Positions 16,887-25,324 of a stretch of 64,000 nucleotides of DNA are shown here, in pieces. The notes under the pieces were generated by a model that saw nothing but the letters and a program-made list of their open reading frames with translations, was not told the origin of the DNA and ran no database searches. Made by a program: the position numbers and the translations under genes. How positions within the stretch are numbered: position 1 is the stretch's first letter; each line of letters begins with the position of its first letter. Location: NCBI GenBank assembly GCA_028704945.1, contig JAQWEL010000006.1, positions 29,114-93,113 on the forward strand. Direction: 5' to 3'. Origin of the DNA: Patescibacteria group bacterium (GTDB taxonomy: Bacteria; Patescibacteriota; Patescibacteriia; Patescibacteriales; Patescibacteriaceae).

Positions 16887-17004
16887 AAAATATTATGTTT
16901 AATTTAGAAAAAATTTATATTTTCTTTATCTTTTCTTTATAATCCCACAAATTAACGCTAAAGTCAAAAAAACAAATATATGTTATACCGTTATCATTGG
17001 TGAT

Positions 17005-18588
17005 CTAGCGATATTTACCAATTTTTAAGCCTACTTTTTTATCAATTTCTTCAAGCATTATATTGTATCGTTTTGACAATTGTTTTCTTATAGAATCACT
17101 GCCTAATATCTTCAAACTTATATCAATAGACCGATAAGCATACGAAATAAAACTTCTCCGTCCTCTATAAATATATTTCTTTATTAACAATTTTGTAAAT
17201 ATTTTTCTATCATCTTTGCTTTTTGATCTCTTTCCATAGGCCATATTAACTGACTTGCCTATTTTTGATTTCATTTTTCTATAGTATTTTGATAAGCTAC
17301 TAGACCTTAAAAATGCATTTTGTCCGTCATATTCAAACCCCAAATATTGCATGCTTTTATAAAAAAGATTTTCTGTCTTTTTATCCACTGATTTTAAATA
17401 TATTTCTTTAAACCCTCTAATCAAGCCACTATTATTTTTAATAAATAATGTTATATCGGTTTTATTTGGATTGATTTTTAACTCATACTTTTTTATGCTT
17501 TCACAAACAAATTCAATAGCCTCTTTGTATTTATCAATGCCACAAATAACGACTAAATCATCGCTATATCTTCTATAAATCCCGCCGATCTTATTAACAT
17601 AATCACTAATTTCTTTATCAAACTCTAACATGTATATATTGGCCAAAGTAGCGCTAATCGGCGCTCCTTGCATTATGCCACACGTTTGACCCATTCTTTT
17701 ACTATCTTTTAAATTATTTTTATTATGATTACCCTGAATAAAACCATTATCTACTATTAGACTCAAAAATTCCTTTTTATCTTCACAAATCTTTTCAATC
17801 TTCTTCCCATTTTTAAAAGGAGCCTTAAAAATTTTGATATCATGTTTATCTGTTTTATCTACTATTTTTTTAAATTTAATCCCAGCTTTTTTAAAAACAT
17901 TCTTAGCGTCAACAAATTTAAATTTTGTCAGGTTGTTATATACTGAATAATGATCGTTTGGTAATTTCTGAGAGTCTGTTTGGCCAATAACTTGGCACCA
18001 TTCTTTTTTTAAAATTTCGTGATCTAAACTATCAAAAAATTTAGTAATGTCGGAAACGATAGCAACACACTCCTCCTTCTGACGAATAAAACCAAAAACT
18101 TCAAAAGCAAAATCTATGCTTGATTTATTTTTTTTATCGCCATTAGTTACAGGAATCTTCCTGTAGGCTGTCACACAATCATTTATCCCAAGTAATTTTA
18201 ATTTATCTTCATAAAAACTATTAAGGAGAAACGAATACCAAGAATATATAAGGGCGTCATAATGAGATGCATAATATACCTCTCTTTTCTTTATTTCTTT
18301 TCTTCTATCTCTATTCTTAAATTTTCCGACAGCATCTTCTTTGACATTTTTTATTCTCGGAGTATCAATAGTCATCTTTAAAAATGGCCAATACCCATGT
18401 CTTGCAACCTTATCTTGGTTTAAAAATTCATTTTTTAAACTAAAAAGAGAAGACTTCGGTCTTCTCAGGTCAAAATGTAAATACGTTCTTTTAGCTCCCG
18501 CCTCTTCTTTCCTATTAACTTTTTTTCGAGAAAGTTTTACTCCCTCAGCTTTTACCCATTTATCAAATAAATCTTCAATAAGAGCCAT
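17005..18588 (-). CDS. Reverse transcriptase, candidate defence-type RT
   Basis: A 527-aa RT. Motif A is S-D-I-T-K-F-F-D-S-L-D-H (D180), motif B M-Q-G-A-P-I-S (306-312) and the catalytic box R-R-Y-S-D-D (339-344). The N-terminus has Y-L-H-F-D (36-40) and H-G-Y-W-P-F-L (64-70), a pattern I associate with unclassified/defence RT groups, though I cannot name the group. A long insertion (about 205-290) separates motif A from motif B. No maturase, integrase or endonuclease domain is seen. The length is above retron and DGR RTs. The leader at 18605-18895 on the same strand is strongly folded, which fits RT systems that act with an ncRNA. Located among other defence genes. Confidence 0.82.
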   Translation of the reverse strand: MALIEDLFDKWVKAEGVKLSRKKVNRKEEAGAKRTYLHFDLRRPKSSLFSLKNEFLNQDKVARHGYWPFLKMTIDTPRIKNVKEDAVGKFKNRDRRKEIKKREVYYASHYDALIYSWYSFLLNSFYEDKLKLLGINDCVTAYRKIPVTNGDKKNKSSIDFAFEVFGFIRQKEECVAIVSDITKFFDSLDHEILKKEWCQVIGQTDSQKLPNDHYSVYNNLTKFKFVDAKNVFKKAGIKFKKIVDKTDKHDIKIFKAPFKNGKKIEKICEDKKEFLSLIVDNGFIQGNHNKNNLKDSKRMGQTCGIMQGAPISATLANIYMLEFDKEISDYVNKIGGIYRRYSDDLVVICGIDKYKEAIEFVCESIKKYELKINPNKTDITLFIKNNSGLIRGFKEIYLKSVDKKTENLFYKSMQYLGFEYDGQNAFLRSSSLSKYYRKMKSKIGKSVNMAYGKRSKSKDDRKIFTKLLIKKYIYRGRRSFISYAYRSIDISLKILGSDSIRKQLSKRYNIMLEEIDKKVGLKIGKYR

Positions 18589-18604
18589 ATATAAATTTGC
18601 TATA

Positions 18605-18895
18605 AATCAGTGGAAGAGTTTAGGCAAGGTAATCCTATAAATAACTCTTCCGCGCGGATGTGATTAGGCCAAACACAACATCAGAGATTTCAACTACTGG
18701 AATAGGGCTTCCTCTGATAAGCTGACGCCCTCTAAGCCAATTCAAGTACCTAGTAAATTAAATGATATAATTTATATGTTCGTTAATTTAATCTATTTAA
18801 TTATTTGCTTGTTGCCGCGAAGCGGCGCGAAGCGCACGCTGAGCGGTAAAGCTCAGGTGTGCTGCGAAATAGTCCGTTTTATAGGGCTATTGACA
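18605..18895 (-). ncRNA. Candidate structured ncRNA/leader upstream of the RT
   Basis: A GC-rich, hairpin-dense stretch in an AT-rich setting, ending just upstream of the RT start (18588). Stems visible: GGAAGAGTT/AACTCTTCC (18612-18620 with 18643-18651), ATCAGAG/CTCTGAT (18680-18686 with 18712-18718), GCCGC/GCGGC (18814-18818 with 18822-18826), GCGC/GCGC (18825-18828 with 18832-18835), CTGAGC/GCTCAG extended by GCAC/GTGC (18834-18862), and AATAG-CC/GG-CTATT (18868-18891). No ORF is seen on either strand. The ends of any transcript are unknown. Confidence 0.5.
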
Positions 18896-19005
18896 GGCAT
18901 TAAATAAATCCCGAAAAAAGCTTAAATTTCTTAATTTAACAATTTTCGTATCAAATGGCCTAATTTGATCAATTTAATAATAATATAAAAACTAATTTTA
19001 GTCAA

Positions 19006-19038
19006 AAACAAAAAGACCTAATGAAGATCTTTTTGTTT
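19006..19038 (-). terminator. Terminator after the DUF2188 gene
   Basis: Inverted repeat AAACAAAAAGA...TCTTTTTGTTT lying 9 bp beyond the minus-strand stop at 19048, with a T-rich end on the minus strand. Confidence 0.7.
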
Positions 19039-19047
19039 AAATTTTAT

Positions 19048-19290
19048 TTAACCTTTAGAGCTTTTTGGGTCTTCGCTTTTTGGATAAGTTCTTTCTTCCT
19101 GAAACTTCCCGTCAGCCTTCTGAATCTTAACAGATCCGCCTTCTTTCCCTACCGCCTTTTTTAATGCACCAGCAGTAGTTGCAGCATCTTTGGTTTCAAA
19201 AGATTTAACAACTTTATCGGTTTTATCATTAGTCAGATCCCACTTACCCTTTTTCTCATTATAATCTAAGGTAAATTTTGATAACGCCAT
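19048..19290 (-). CDS. DUF2188-like small protein
   Basis: An 80-aa protein with the DUF2188 pattern: an initial strand with W-D-L-T-N-D, then a conserved F-E-T-K-D-A-A-T-T-A-G-A helix, then G-G-S-V-K-I-Q-K-A-D-G-K-F-Q-E-E-R-T-Y and a charged tail ending in P-K-S. DUF2188 proteins are small and of unknown function, common in bacteria and mobile elements. It stands alone, with a terminator downstream, at the right-hand end of the island. Confidence 0.65.
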   Translation of the reverse strand: MALSKFTLDYNEKKGKWDLTNDKTDKVVKSFETKDAATTAGALKKAVGKEGGSVKIQKADGKFQEERTYPKSEDPKSSKG

Positions 19291-19455
19291 ACTAAATTAA
19301 AATTAATTATATTTATAGATGACACCGACCTTTAGTTTATCATCGTTTAAAAAGTATCTACATTTATTTTAACATAAAAATATAAATAAAAACGGGGACT
19401 CGGACTAGAACTAAAAATCCCCTTTATTTACAGCTCTTTTCACTAATTTGGCTCT

Positions 19456-19495
19456 AACAAAAAAACATGACCTAAATCATGTTTTCTTGTTTTTT
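19456..19495 (-). terminator. Terminator after tRNA-Gln
   Basis: AAACATGA/TCATGTTT hairpin (19463-19470 with 19477-19484), followed on the minus strand by seven T. It is about 60 bp after the 3' end of the tRNA. Confidence 0.7.
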
Positions 19496-19542
19496 GGCTG
19501 ATATTAGACGAAATATCTCGGTCTACTACACCAAAAATGTGT

Positions 19543-19616
19543 TGGCTCGGGAATAGGGATTCGAACCCCAATAAACAGGACCAGAACCTGTTGTCCTACC
19601 ATTAGACGATTCCCGA
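19543..19616 (-). tRNA. tRNA-Gln (anticodon CTG), CCA encoded
   Basis: The cloverleaf can be drawn by eye. The acceptor stem is TCGGGAA/TTCCCGA. The D arm begins GTCTAATGGTAGGAC. The anticodon stem is ACAGG/CCTGT around loop TTCTGGT, giving anticodon CTG for CAG codons. The T arm contains GGTTCGAATCC. Discriminator G is followed by an encoded CCA at 19545-19543. Its 3' end faces the accessory island, and 14 nt of it recur at 1158-1171, the arrangement expected when an element has inserted at a tRNA 3' end. A partial copy of its 5' half lies just upstream. Confidence 0.92.
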
Positions 19617-19630
19617 ATAAATAATTTTAA

Positions 19631-19693
19631 ACCTGTTGCCCCCGTCTCTTCGGCGGGTCGCCGATGAGGCGACTACCATTAGACGATTCCCGA
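19631..19693 (-). pseudogene. Partial tRNA-Gln copy with GC-rich insert in the D loop
   Basis: On the minus strand, 19693-19673 repeats the first 21 nt of the adjacent tRNA-Gln exactly, up to GGTAG in the D loop. A 34-nt GC-rich insert follows (19672-19639, with a GTCGCC/GGCGAC stem), then CAACAGGTT (19638-19630) resumes the tRNA sequence before it diverges. No anticodon, T arm or 3' acceptor strand is present, so this is a truncated duplicate interrupted by a small palindromic element. Confidence 0.75.
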
Positions 19694-19701
19694 ATAAAGG
19701 C

Positions 19702-21273
19702 TTAGCCAACAATTCGGCCGCCAAAATTCTTTAACACATCATCAATCGCCTGATCAGCACTAGATAAAACATTTTTTTCTTCATTGCTATCCAAATCAAT
19801 CGTTTCATCCAAAATAGTTTCTAAAAACATTTTTCTATTATATATTTCTTCTAAAATATTTTCAATTTTTTGTTTTACATCCTGCTCAGCAATACGATCG
19901 CGATGAATTTTGTGCTTAAAAACCAAGCTTAACTTATTATCTTCAATTTCTCTTGGCTTAGATAAACGGAAGGCAAAAAATAATGCTGGGTGCCTTTCTT
20001 TCAAAACAGCCATAACTCTAGGCCAATCATTCAAAAAACTTGCCGAGGCAACAATAGTTGGCTTTTCAATATTTTTTGGTTCGCTTTCAAGCGACACATT
20101 AACATATTCCTTCTTTTCTGGCAAGACCTCTTCATGAACAATATTTTTATGGATAATTTGCGCATCAGCTATCTCTATTACGGCTATTTCCAAAGGTAAT
20201 TGCTGGAAAACATCATCTTTAAAGCTATTTTTAGCTTCCAAAATCTTCTTTAAAGCTTTAATAAGCCAATCGACGCTAACTCTATCAACTATCTTTAGTA
20301 TCTTAGCAGTCAAAGTTTCTCCCAAATCAACTCCCAATCCGGCAATCAACTCTGGATTAATTTTGATAATCATCATTTGCCTAGTAATTTCTATGACATC
20401 AATCCAAAAAACTTTTAAATCAAAACCATCATCCAAAACACTATTAATCAAACGGATAGCATTAGCAGCATCTCGCGCCGCTAAAAATTCCAACAAAGTG
20501 ACCGCCTGTTCTAAATCATTTTTAGGAATAACTAATTCGGCTTGATCTTTGGTAATGGTTAATAAACCTCCGGTAGCTGGCATTTCAGATAAAGAGATAA
20601 CTTGTCCCAAAGCGCTTTCGGCATCACGCATATGACCACCAGAATAACGAGCGATACTTTCCAACACCTCTTTATCGGCGCTAATCCCCTCTGCTTTTAA
20701 AACAAATTCTAATTTACGGACAATGTCAGTAACACTGATTTTCTTAAAATCAAAACGTTGACAACGGCTAATAATCGTCGATGGAATCTTGTGGACTTCA
20801 GTCGTACATAAAATAAAAACCACAAAAGCCGGCGGTTCTTCCATAATCTTCAATAACGCGTTAAAAGCAGCTGTTGAAAGCATGTGAACTTCATCGATAA
20901 TAAAAATCTTGTAAGCCAAAGAACTCGGAGAGATTCTAGCGCCGGCAATAATATTTTCACGAACATTATCAACTCCGGTATGGCTGGCAGCGTCAATCTC
21001 AATCATATCAATCGCGTTGCCGGCCGAAATTGACTTGCAGGCCACACACTCATTACAAGGCTCAGCGTCACCTGGTTGGCGATTTAAACAATTCAAAGAC
21101 TTGGCTAAAACACGCGCCAAAGTGGTTTTGCCAACAGCTCGGGGGCCACAAAACAAATATGAATGAGCCAATTGATTGGTCTTTAATTCATATTCTAAAG
21201 CAATTTTTATATGATTTTGTCCCACCACCTCTTTAAAGCATTGTGGACGATATTTTCTGTATAATGTAGCCAT
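19702..21273 (-). CDS. dnaX: DNA polymerase III subunit gamma/tau
   Basis: A 523-aa clamp-loader ATPase. The start at ATG 21273 (M-A-T-L-Y-R-K-Y-R-P) is set by an AAGGAG ribosome binding site 7 nt upstream; the frame is open further but without a site. Visible: Walker A G-P-R-A-V-G-K-T-T, zinc-binding C-N-E-C-V-A-C with a preceding Cys, Walker B I-I-D-E-V-H-M-L, sensor 1 region and S-R-C-Q-R-F-D-F. Domain III (about 240-360) follows, then a shorter tau-like tail. It opens and closes the sliding clamp at the replication fork. First backbone gene beyond the island. Confidence 0.93.
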   Translation of the reverse strand: MATLYRKYRPQCFKEVVGQNHIKIALEYELKTNQLAHSYLFCGPRAVGKTTLARVLAKSLNCLNRQPGDAEPCNECVACKSISAGNAIDMIEIDAASHTGVDNVRENIIAGARISPSSLAYKIFIIDEVHMLSTAAFNALLKIMEEPPAFVVFILCTTEVHKIPSTIISRCQRFDFKKISVTDIVRKLEFVLKAEGISADKEVLESIARYSGGHMRDAESALGQVISLSEMPATGGLLTITKDQAELVIPKNDLEQAVTLLEFLAARDAANAIRLINSVLDDGFDLKVFWIDVIEITRQMMIIKINPELIAGLGVDLGETLTAKILKIVDRVSVDWLIKALKKILEAKNSFKDDVFQQLPLEIAVIEIADAQIIHKNIVHEEVLPEKKEYVNVSLESEPKNIEKPTIVASASFLNDWPRVMAVLKERHPALFFAFRLSKPREIEDNKLSLVFKHKIHRDRIAEQDVKQKIENILEEIYNRKMFLETILDETIDLDSNEEKNVLSSADQAIDDVLKNFGGRIVG

Positions 21274-21351
21274 AAATTTCTCCTTTATCTTACCCGTCAG
21301 ACCATAAAATGTCAAAAATCGCCATATTTAGCGATTTTTAAATAAAAATAA

Positions 21352-21549
21352 AATATTACCCATAGATAACTTTTATGAATTATGAGAAATCGTTTCAATT
21401 CAGTCGTAAGACCAGGAGCGTAGCGACACATGTTTGAAGACAAAAATACATTGTATTAATAATAATATTTTTGTCTGAGTTGTGGAGCAGCGACGCTAGT
21501 CTTACTAAACTGAATTGACAGATTTTGTGTTAATTCAGAAAGGTTATCT
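21352..21549 (+). repeat. 198-bp dispersed repeat, copy A
   Basis: About 90 percent identical by eye to the reverse complement of 62844-63041. Each copy is itself a large imperfect palindrome: an arm with TTCAATTCAG, GTAAGAC, GCGTAGCGAC and GACAAAAATA is mirrored by TATTTTTGTC, GCAGCGACGC, GTCTTAC and CTGAATTGAC. It contains no ORF. A non-autonomous mobile repeat or a structured RNA are both possible. Confidence 0.8.
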
Positions 21550-21562
21550 ATATAAAAAGAAA

Positions 21563-21607
21563 AAAATAGTTGTCGATATATTATTACGAATATTCTAAAA
21601 CAAAAAA
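21563..21607 (+). repeat. Half copy of palindromic repeat R2
   Basis: A 45-bp stretch matching 35642-35686 with about four or five differences (ATAGTTG-CGA-ATATTATTAC-A..ATTCTAAAACAAAAAA). Only the right arm of the R2 palindrome is present here. Confidence 0.65.
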
Positions 21608-21610
21608 TCT

Positions 21611-22492
21611 TTAAATATTATTTTTATGGACAATATTTTCAACCGCTGCCCAGCGACTAGCGCCTTCTTTAGGCACTAAAATCGTTGCTTCATCACCAAC
21701 ACTGCCTTTAAAATAAGTAACACTAGCTGAAAGGATGCGCCACTTCTTACTGCCAACAAAAACCCAATAATTATCTTCTTCATCTTGAGCTAAAACGCCA
21801 ATCAAATGTTTACGCTCAATCGGACCAATTTGCTTAAACACAAATGAACCATTCTTGTTGATTGTCAATTTCATGATGTCCCCCTCCACTAATTTAGATT
21901 TGGAAGCATAATTTATCGGCACGGAATAAGTTTGTCCGTCCGAACCGATCATTTTTCCACCATCAAAAACTCCTTCAATAATTTTGCCGGATTCATCTTT
22001 CGTTTCAACTGCTGCGCCATCTTTAAAATTAACTGATGGCGCTTCACCAGCTAAAGCGGCGATAGCATCTGATAATTCAATCAAGTCGGCTTTTAGGCGA
22101 TCAGCCATATTTTTTAAAGCAACTAATCGAGCGGCTGGTATAGCCACTGAATTAGCTGGCACTTCTTCAGGTATTTTTTTAGCTGATTTTTTTAATAGCG
22201 CTGATAAAGGTATTTCGCGGACAGTTTCCTCTTCTGAATCATTAAAATCATTATCGTTGTCATTAATATCACTCTGTCTTTCTAAATAATCATCAGTTTC
22301 ATCTTCAATAACCGAATCGTCATCATCATTAACAATCCGAAAACCGTTTTTCTCATATTCTCCATAATTGGAATCCTCGTCTTCTTTATAATCTTCAACA
22401 GCATCCGCGCCGTTTTTAATATTATTAAAGATAATTTCATCACCTGAATTTAAATCTTTTTCATCACCAAGATACAAATTTGAATTTTGCAT
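21611..22492 (-). CDS. Hypothetical acidic protein of the conjugation-type ATPase cluster
   Basis: A 293-aa protein if started at ATG 22492; an in-frame ATG at 22531 overlaps the previous gene by 25 bp and is an alternative. Residues 1-100 are very acidic and probably disordered (runs of D, E and N). A helical or coiled segment follows (about 118-155, R-L-V-A-L-K-N-M-A-D-R-L). The C-terminal 130 residues are beta-rich, with Y-W-V-F-V-G-S-K-K-W-R-I. I do not recognise the family. It is last in a tight run behind the VirD4/TraG-like ATPase and the 96-aa membrane protein, so a role at a membrane secretion or pilus apparatus is suggested by context alone. Confidence 0.65.
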   Translation of the reverse strand: MQNSNLYLGDEKDLNSGDEIIFNNIKNGADAVEDYKEDEDSNYGEYEKNGFRIVNDDDDSVIEDETDDYLERQSDINDNDNDFNDSEEETVREIPLSALLKKSAKKIPEEVPANSVAIPAARLVALKNMADRLKADLIELSDAIAALAGEAPSVNFKDGAAVETKDESGKIIEGVFDGGKMIGSDGQTYSVPINYASKSKLVEGDIMKLTINKNGSFVFKQIGPIERKHLIGVLAQDEEDNYWVFVGSKKWRILSASVTYFKGSVGDEATILVPKEGASRWAAVENIVHKNNI

Positions 22493-22506
22493 ATTTTTGT
22501 TTTTGT

Positions 22507-22797
22507 TTATTTTTTTAAATATTTTTGACACAAACTTTTACAATCACGATCATCCGTATTCCTAAGGCTTGTTATTTCACAATCATCAAGACACTTTGAA
22601 TACGTTGGCACAAAGAATGAGCGCCATACTATCAGTCCCAAAGAAAACAAGATTGATAAAATAGAGATAATTATAAAAAAAACTTTACGCATCAACGCTT
22701 GCTCCAATTTGTGTTTTTGCCAAATAGTATTTTCTACTAAAGCCTCTTCACCAGCTTGTTTGGCTTCAAGATAACGCGTCTGTAAATTATCTTCCAT
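22507..22797 (-). CDS. Single-pass membrane protein with Cys-rich tail
   Basis: A 96-aa protein with a cytoplasmic N-terminal helix (about 1-36), one transmembrane helix (about 38-60) and an exported tail with four cysteines (C-L-D-D-C and C-K-S-L-C) that could form disulphides. It starts 8 bp after the stop of the ATPase gene. No family is recognised; position suggests a small subunit of the same apparatus. Confidence 0.65.
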   Translation of the reverse strand: MEDNLQTRYLEAKQAGEEALVENTIWQKHKLEQALMRKVFFIIISILSILFSLGLIVWRSFFVPTYSKCLDDCEITSLRNTDDRDCKSLCQKYLKK

Positions 22798-22805
22798 ATA
22801 ATAAA

Positions 22806-25319
22806 TTAAAAAGCTTGAGACCTTAACCTTATTTCCGCCTCAACTAATTCACGCTCGACACCGTATTTAATCCTAGAATTTTCCTTTATCTGTTGGGCTA
22901 TCATTTTATCACTTTGACCAAACAAAGGCCAAGGCGTCTGCATGGTGAAAGCTCGGGCATTCATATTATCAATCAATAGTCTGACAAAAGCTGTGTATTT
23001 GTCAACATTCATCAAGTCTGTAACTGAAAATTCCGGTTTAAAGGCTTTTTCTAAAAATTCAGCGTCTTCGGGCCCGACTTTAAAAGAAATAATCGACCCG
23101 ACATTGCCGAAAACCGCCTCTTTAATGGCGGTGTTACCTTTAGGCGATAACTGACCAATATACTGATGGGCTAAAATCAAACCAAGGCCGTATTTCCTGG
23201 CTTCCGATAATACTTGAGTAATGGAGTCGGTGGTAAAATTCTGAAATTCATCAATATATAAATAAAATGGATTACGAGCACTTTGAGGATTATCAGCCCG
23301 AGATAGCGCGGCCATCAAAATCTTGCCAACCAAAATCATACCAAGCAGATGAGCATTCAATTCTCCAATCACGCCCTTAGGCAAGCTAACTAATAGGATT
23401 TTTTTAGAATCCATAATTTCGCGTAAATTAAAAGCTGAATTTTGCTGACCGATAATCGGACGCATTATATCATTGGAAATAAAAGTAGTCAGCTTAGAAG
23501 TGATATAGGGTACGATATTAGCCAAAGCCGCATCCCCACCGGCTTTAGCTGCTTCATTTATCCAAAAATTAACCACGGTGGCATCATTACAACGGTCAAG
23601 CTTAGCATTCCTGAAATCAGCATCAGATAAAACCCTTGGGATTTCAAGCAAAGTCGAACCGGATTCTGGATCAGACATAATTAAAAGCATAGCATTACGC
23701 ATATACTGCTCAAAAATCGGTCCGCCAGTTGATTTTAAATCATATAATTTGTCAAAAATACCAATCATTTCATTAATGACAAAAGTTTTCTGTTCTGGAT
23801 AACGCGGATCATATTCCAATAAATTCAAACCCATCGGCCGAGCCATATCAGCTGGTGAAAAACAAATAACATCATTAATCCTATTAGCTGGAATTCTTTC
23901 TAAAATATCATCAACCAAATCTCCATGCGGATCCAAAACACAAAATCCATCGCCATTAATAGCGTCTTGTATTGCCATATTAGCTAACAAGACTGATTTA
24001 CCGACACCAGACTTACCAACCATATACATGTGGCGCAAACGGTCAGCTGTCTTTATCTTTATTTCTTGTCGCTCGCCCCGATATTCATTATAACCTAAAA
24101 TCAAGCCTTGCTTAGGCGTTTGGACTGGCGCAGCTGCTTGTTTGGATTCAAGCCAATTAATACTTGGCGTTTCTGCCGTAACTAAAGGTAAATGAAAAAG
24201 ACTGGTAATTTCTTCGGTATTTAATAAAAAAGAATTGTTATCATTAAAACGGCGATGAATAAAATCGGAAATTATATTATGCTCATTGTGTCTTAAAGGC
24301 GCGGACAAAAAATTATTCCCATAATCAAAATAATTATACTGAGCAAAGCTTGAAGCTGCGTCATACAAAAAACGTTCAGCATTATTAATATAAGGACTAG
24401 AAACAACTATGCGGACATTGACATCCAGTCCAGCTTTAGAATTTTTCTCTTCGATAGACTTGATAACTTCACGTTCCATGTCAGTTATCTGTTTCTTAGC
24501 ATTAAATTCAAGCTCGCGTTTCTTGATTTCACTTGACGCAAACATCTGTCCGACAAAATTAAAAACAGCTAAAGTTTTATTATATTTTAAAGCTTGGGTT
24601 AAAGAATTATTACGATAAGCTCTTTTAACAACCGTGCTGCAAGTTTGGTGCCAGCTTTTTTTAGCCGAACGAACAACTAATTGTATAGCCATTGCCTCAT
24701 TATCATCTAATTTTGATAAAACATTTAGGATTGAATTAAGAGAGTCGACATCTTCTTTTAAATAAGTCTTAATCGGCAAAACAAAAATCCTGGTTGTCAT
24801 CATCATACCGGCCGCAATCACGTTACTTGGGCGAAAAATATTATAGTCTTTGACTTTTATAACAGAAGCGTCAGGATAATGAGCGTGAATTTGTTTTTCA
24901 ACATATAAAGCCTGATGTTCTGGCGTGGCTAAATAAAAATCTATCAAACCGTTTTGAGCCACAATCTCAAGACTAAAAACATCATTCCGACCCTCAAGCC
25001 AAGCCTTAAATCCCCGTTCAGCGCGCAAGCCTCCGATGGCCTCGATAATAGTTTCTGATTTAGCAATTTCGTGACGCAAATATTCCTTAGGGTCTCGACG
25101 TTCATCTTCTTCTTTTATTTCATGGGGCAAACGAATTTGCAAAATAGTATGGATAAAATGCTTCTGCTTGCGATAATTATGCCTGATTATTTTTATAATA
25201 ATCAAACAAATGATAATAATAAAAACAAAAACAGACAGGCCGATTAGGCTGCCATAGTATTGATTAGTAATAACTGGCGCTGGAGAGCTACTATTGATCA
25301 AATCTTCTTCATTATACAT
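22806..25319 (-). CDS. VirD4/TraG-like conjugation-type ATPase
   Basis: An 837-aa membrane-anchored ATPase. A transmembrane helix is at about 24-46. Residues about 95-350 are an N-terminal domain common to such CPR proteins. Then comes Walker A V-G-K-S-G-V-G-K-S (about 435), followed by D-P-H-G-D-L-V (Walker B-like region of HerA/VirD4 proteins) and a second acidic motif Y-L-Y-I-D-E-F-Q-N-F. The family pumps DNA or protein through type IV secretion or conjugation-like machines. With the 161-aa gene before it and two small genes after, it forms a conserved-looking cluster. No relaxase or VirB channel genes are present in the window, so a conjugation function is not shown. Confidence 0.82.
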   Translation of the reverse strand: MYNEEDLINSSSPAPVITNQYYGSLIGLSVFVFIIIICLIIIKIIRHNYRKQKHFIHTILQIRLPHEIKEEDERRDPKEYLRHEIAKSETIIEAIGGLRAERGFKAWLEGRNDVFSLEIVAQNGLIDFYLATPEHQALYVEKQIHAHYPDASVIKVKDYNIFRPSNVIAAGMMMTTRIFVLPIKTYLKEDVDSLNSILNVLSKLDDNEAMAIQLVVRSAKKSWHQTCSTVVKRAYRNNSLTQALKYNKTLAVFNFVGQMFASSEIKKRELEFNAKKQITDMEREVIKSIEEKNSKAGLDVNVRIVVSSPYINNAERFLYDAASSFAQYNYFDYGNNFLSAPLRHNEHNIISDFIHRRFNDNNSFLLNTEEITSLFHLPLVTAETPSINWLESKQAAAPVQTPKQGLILGYNEYRGERQEIKIKTADRLRHMYMVGKSGVGKSVLLANMAIQDAINGDGFCVLDPHGDLVDDILERIPANRINDVICFSPADMARPMGLNLLEYDPRYPEQKTFVINEMIGIFDKLYDLKSTGGPIFEQYMRNAMLLIMSDPESGSTLLEIPRVLSDADFRNAKLDRCNDATVVNFWINEAAKAGGDAALANIVPYITSKLTTFISNDIMRPIIGQQNSAFNLREIMDSKKILLVSLPKGVIGELNAHLLGMILVGKILMAALSRADNPQSARNPFYLYIDEFQNFTTDSITQVLSEARKYGLGLILAHQYIGQLSPKGNTAIKEAVFGNVGSIISFKVGPEDAEFLEKAFKPEFSVTDLMNVDKYTAFVRLLIDNMNARAFTMQTPWPLFGQSDKMIAQQIKENSRIKYGVERELVEAEIRLRSQAF

Positions 25320-25324
25320 ATATT

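Larger units (their letters stand above)
19291..19701. other. Gap between DUF2188 gene and dnaX
   Basis: Besides the tRNA, its partial copy and the terminator described separately, I see a short GGGG...CCCC hairpin at 19394-19422 and otherwise AT-rich sequence. No additional gene is supported. Confidence 0.5.
21274..21610. other. Repeat-filled gap between dnaX and the 293-aa gene
   Basis: No gene is seen. The gap holds one copy of the 198-bp dispersed repeat (21352-21549) and a half copy of the palindrome found at 35574-35680 (21563-21607). A small hairpin AAAATCGC/GCGATTTTT (about 21316-21340) lies just upstream of dnaX. Confidence 0.6.

Noticed and set aside
17005..18588. Diversity-generating retroelement or group II intron
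   Set aside because: Motif B reads Q-G-A-P-I-S, unlike the S-Q type of DGR RTs, no template/variable repeat pair was noticed, and no maturase, endonuclease or intron domain V/VI was seen.
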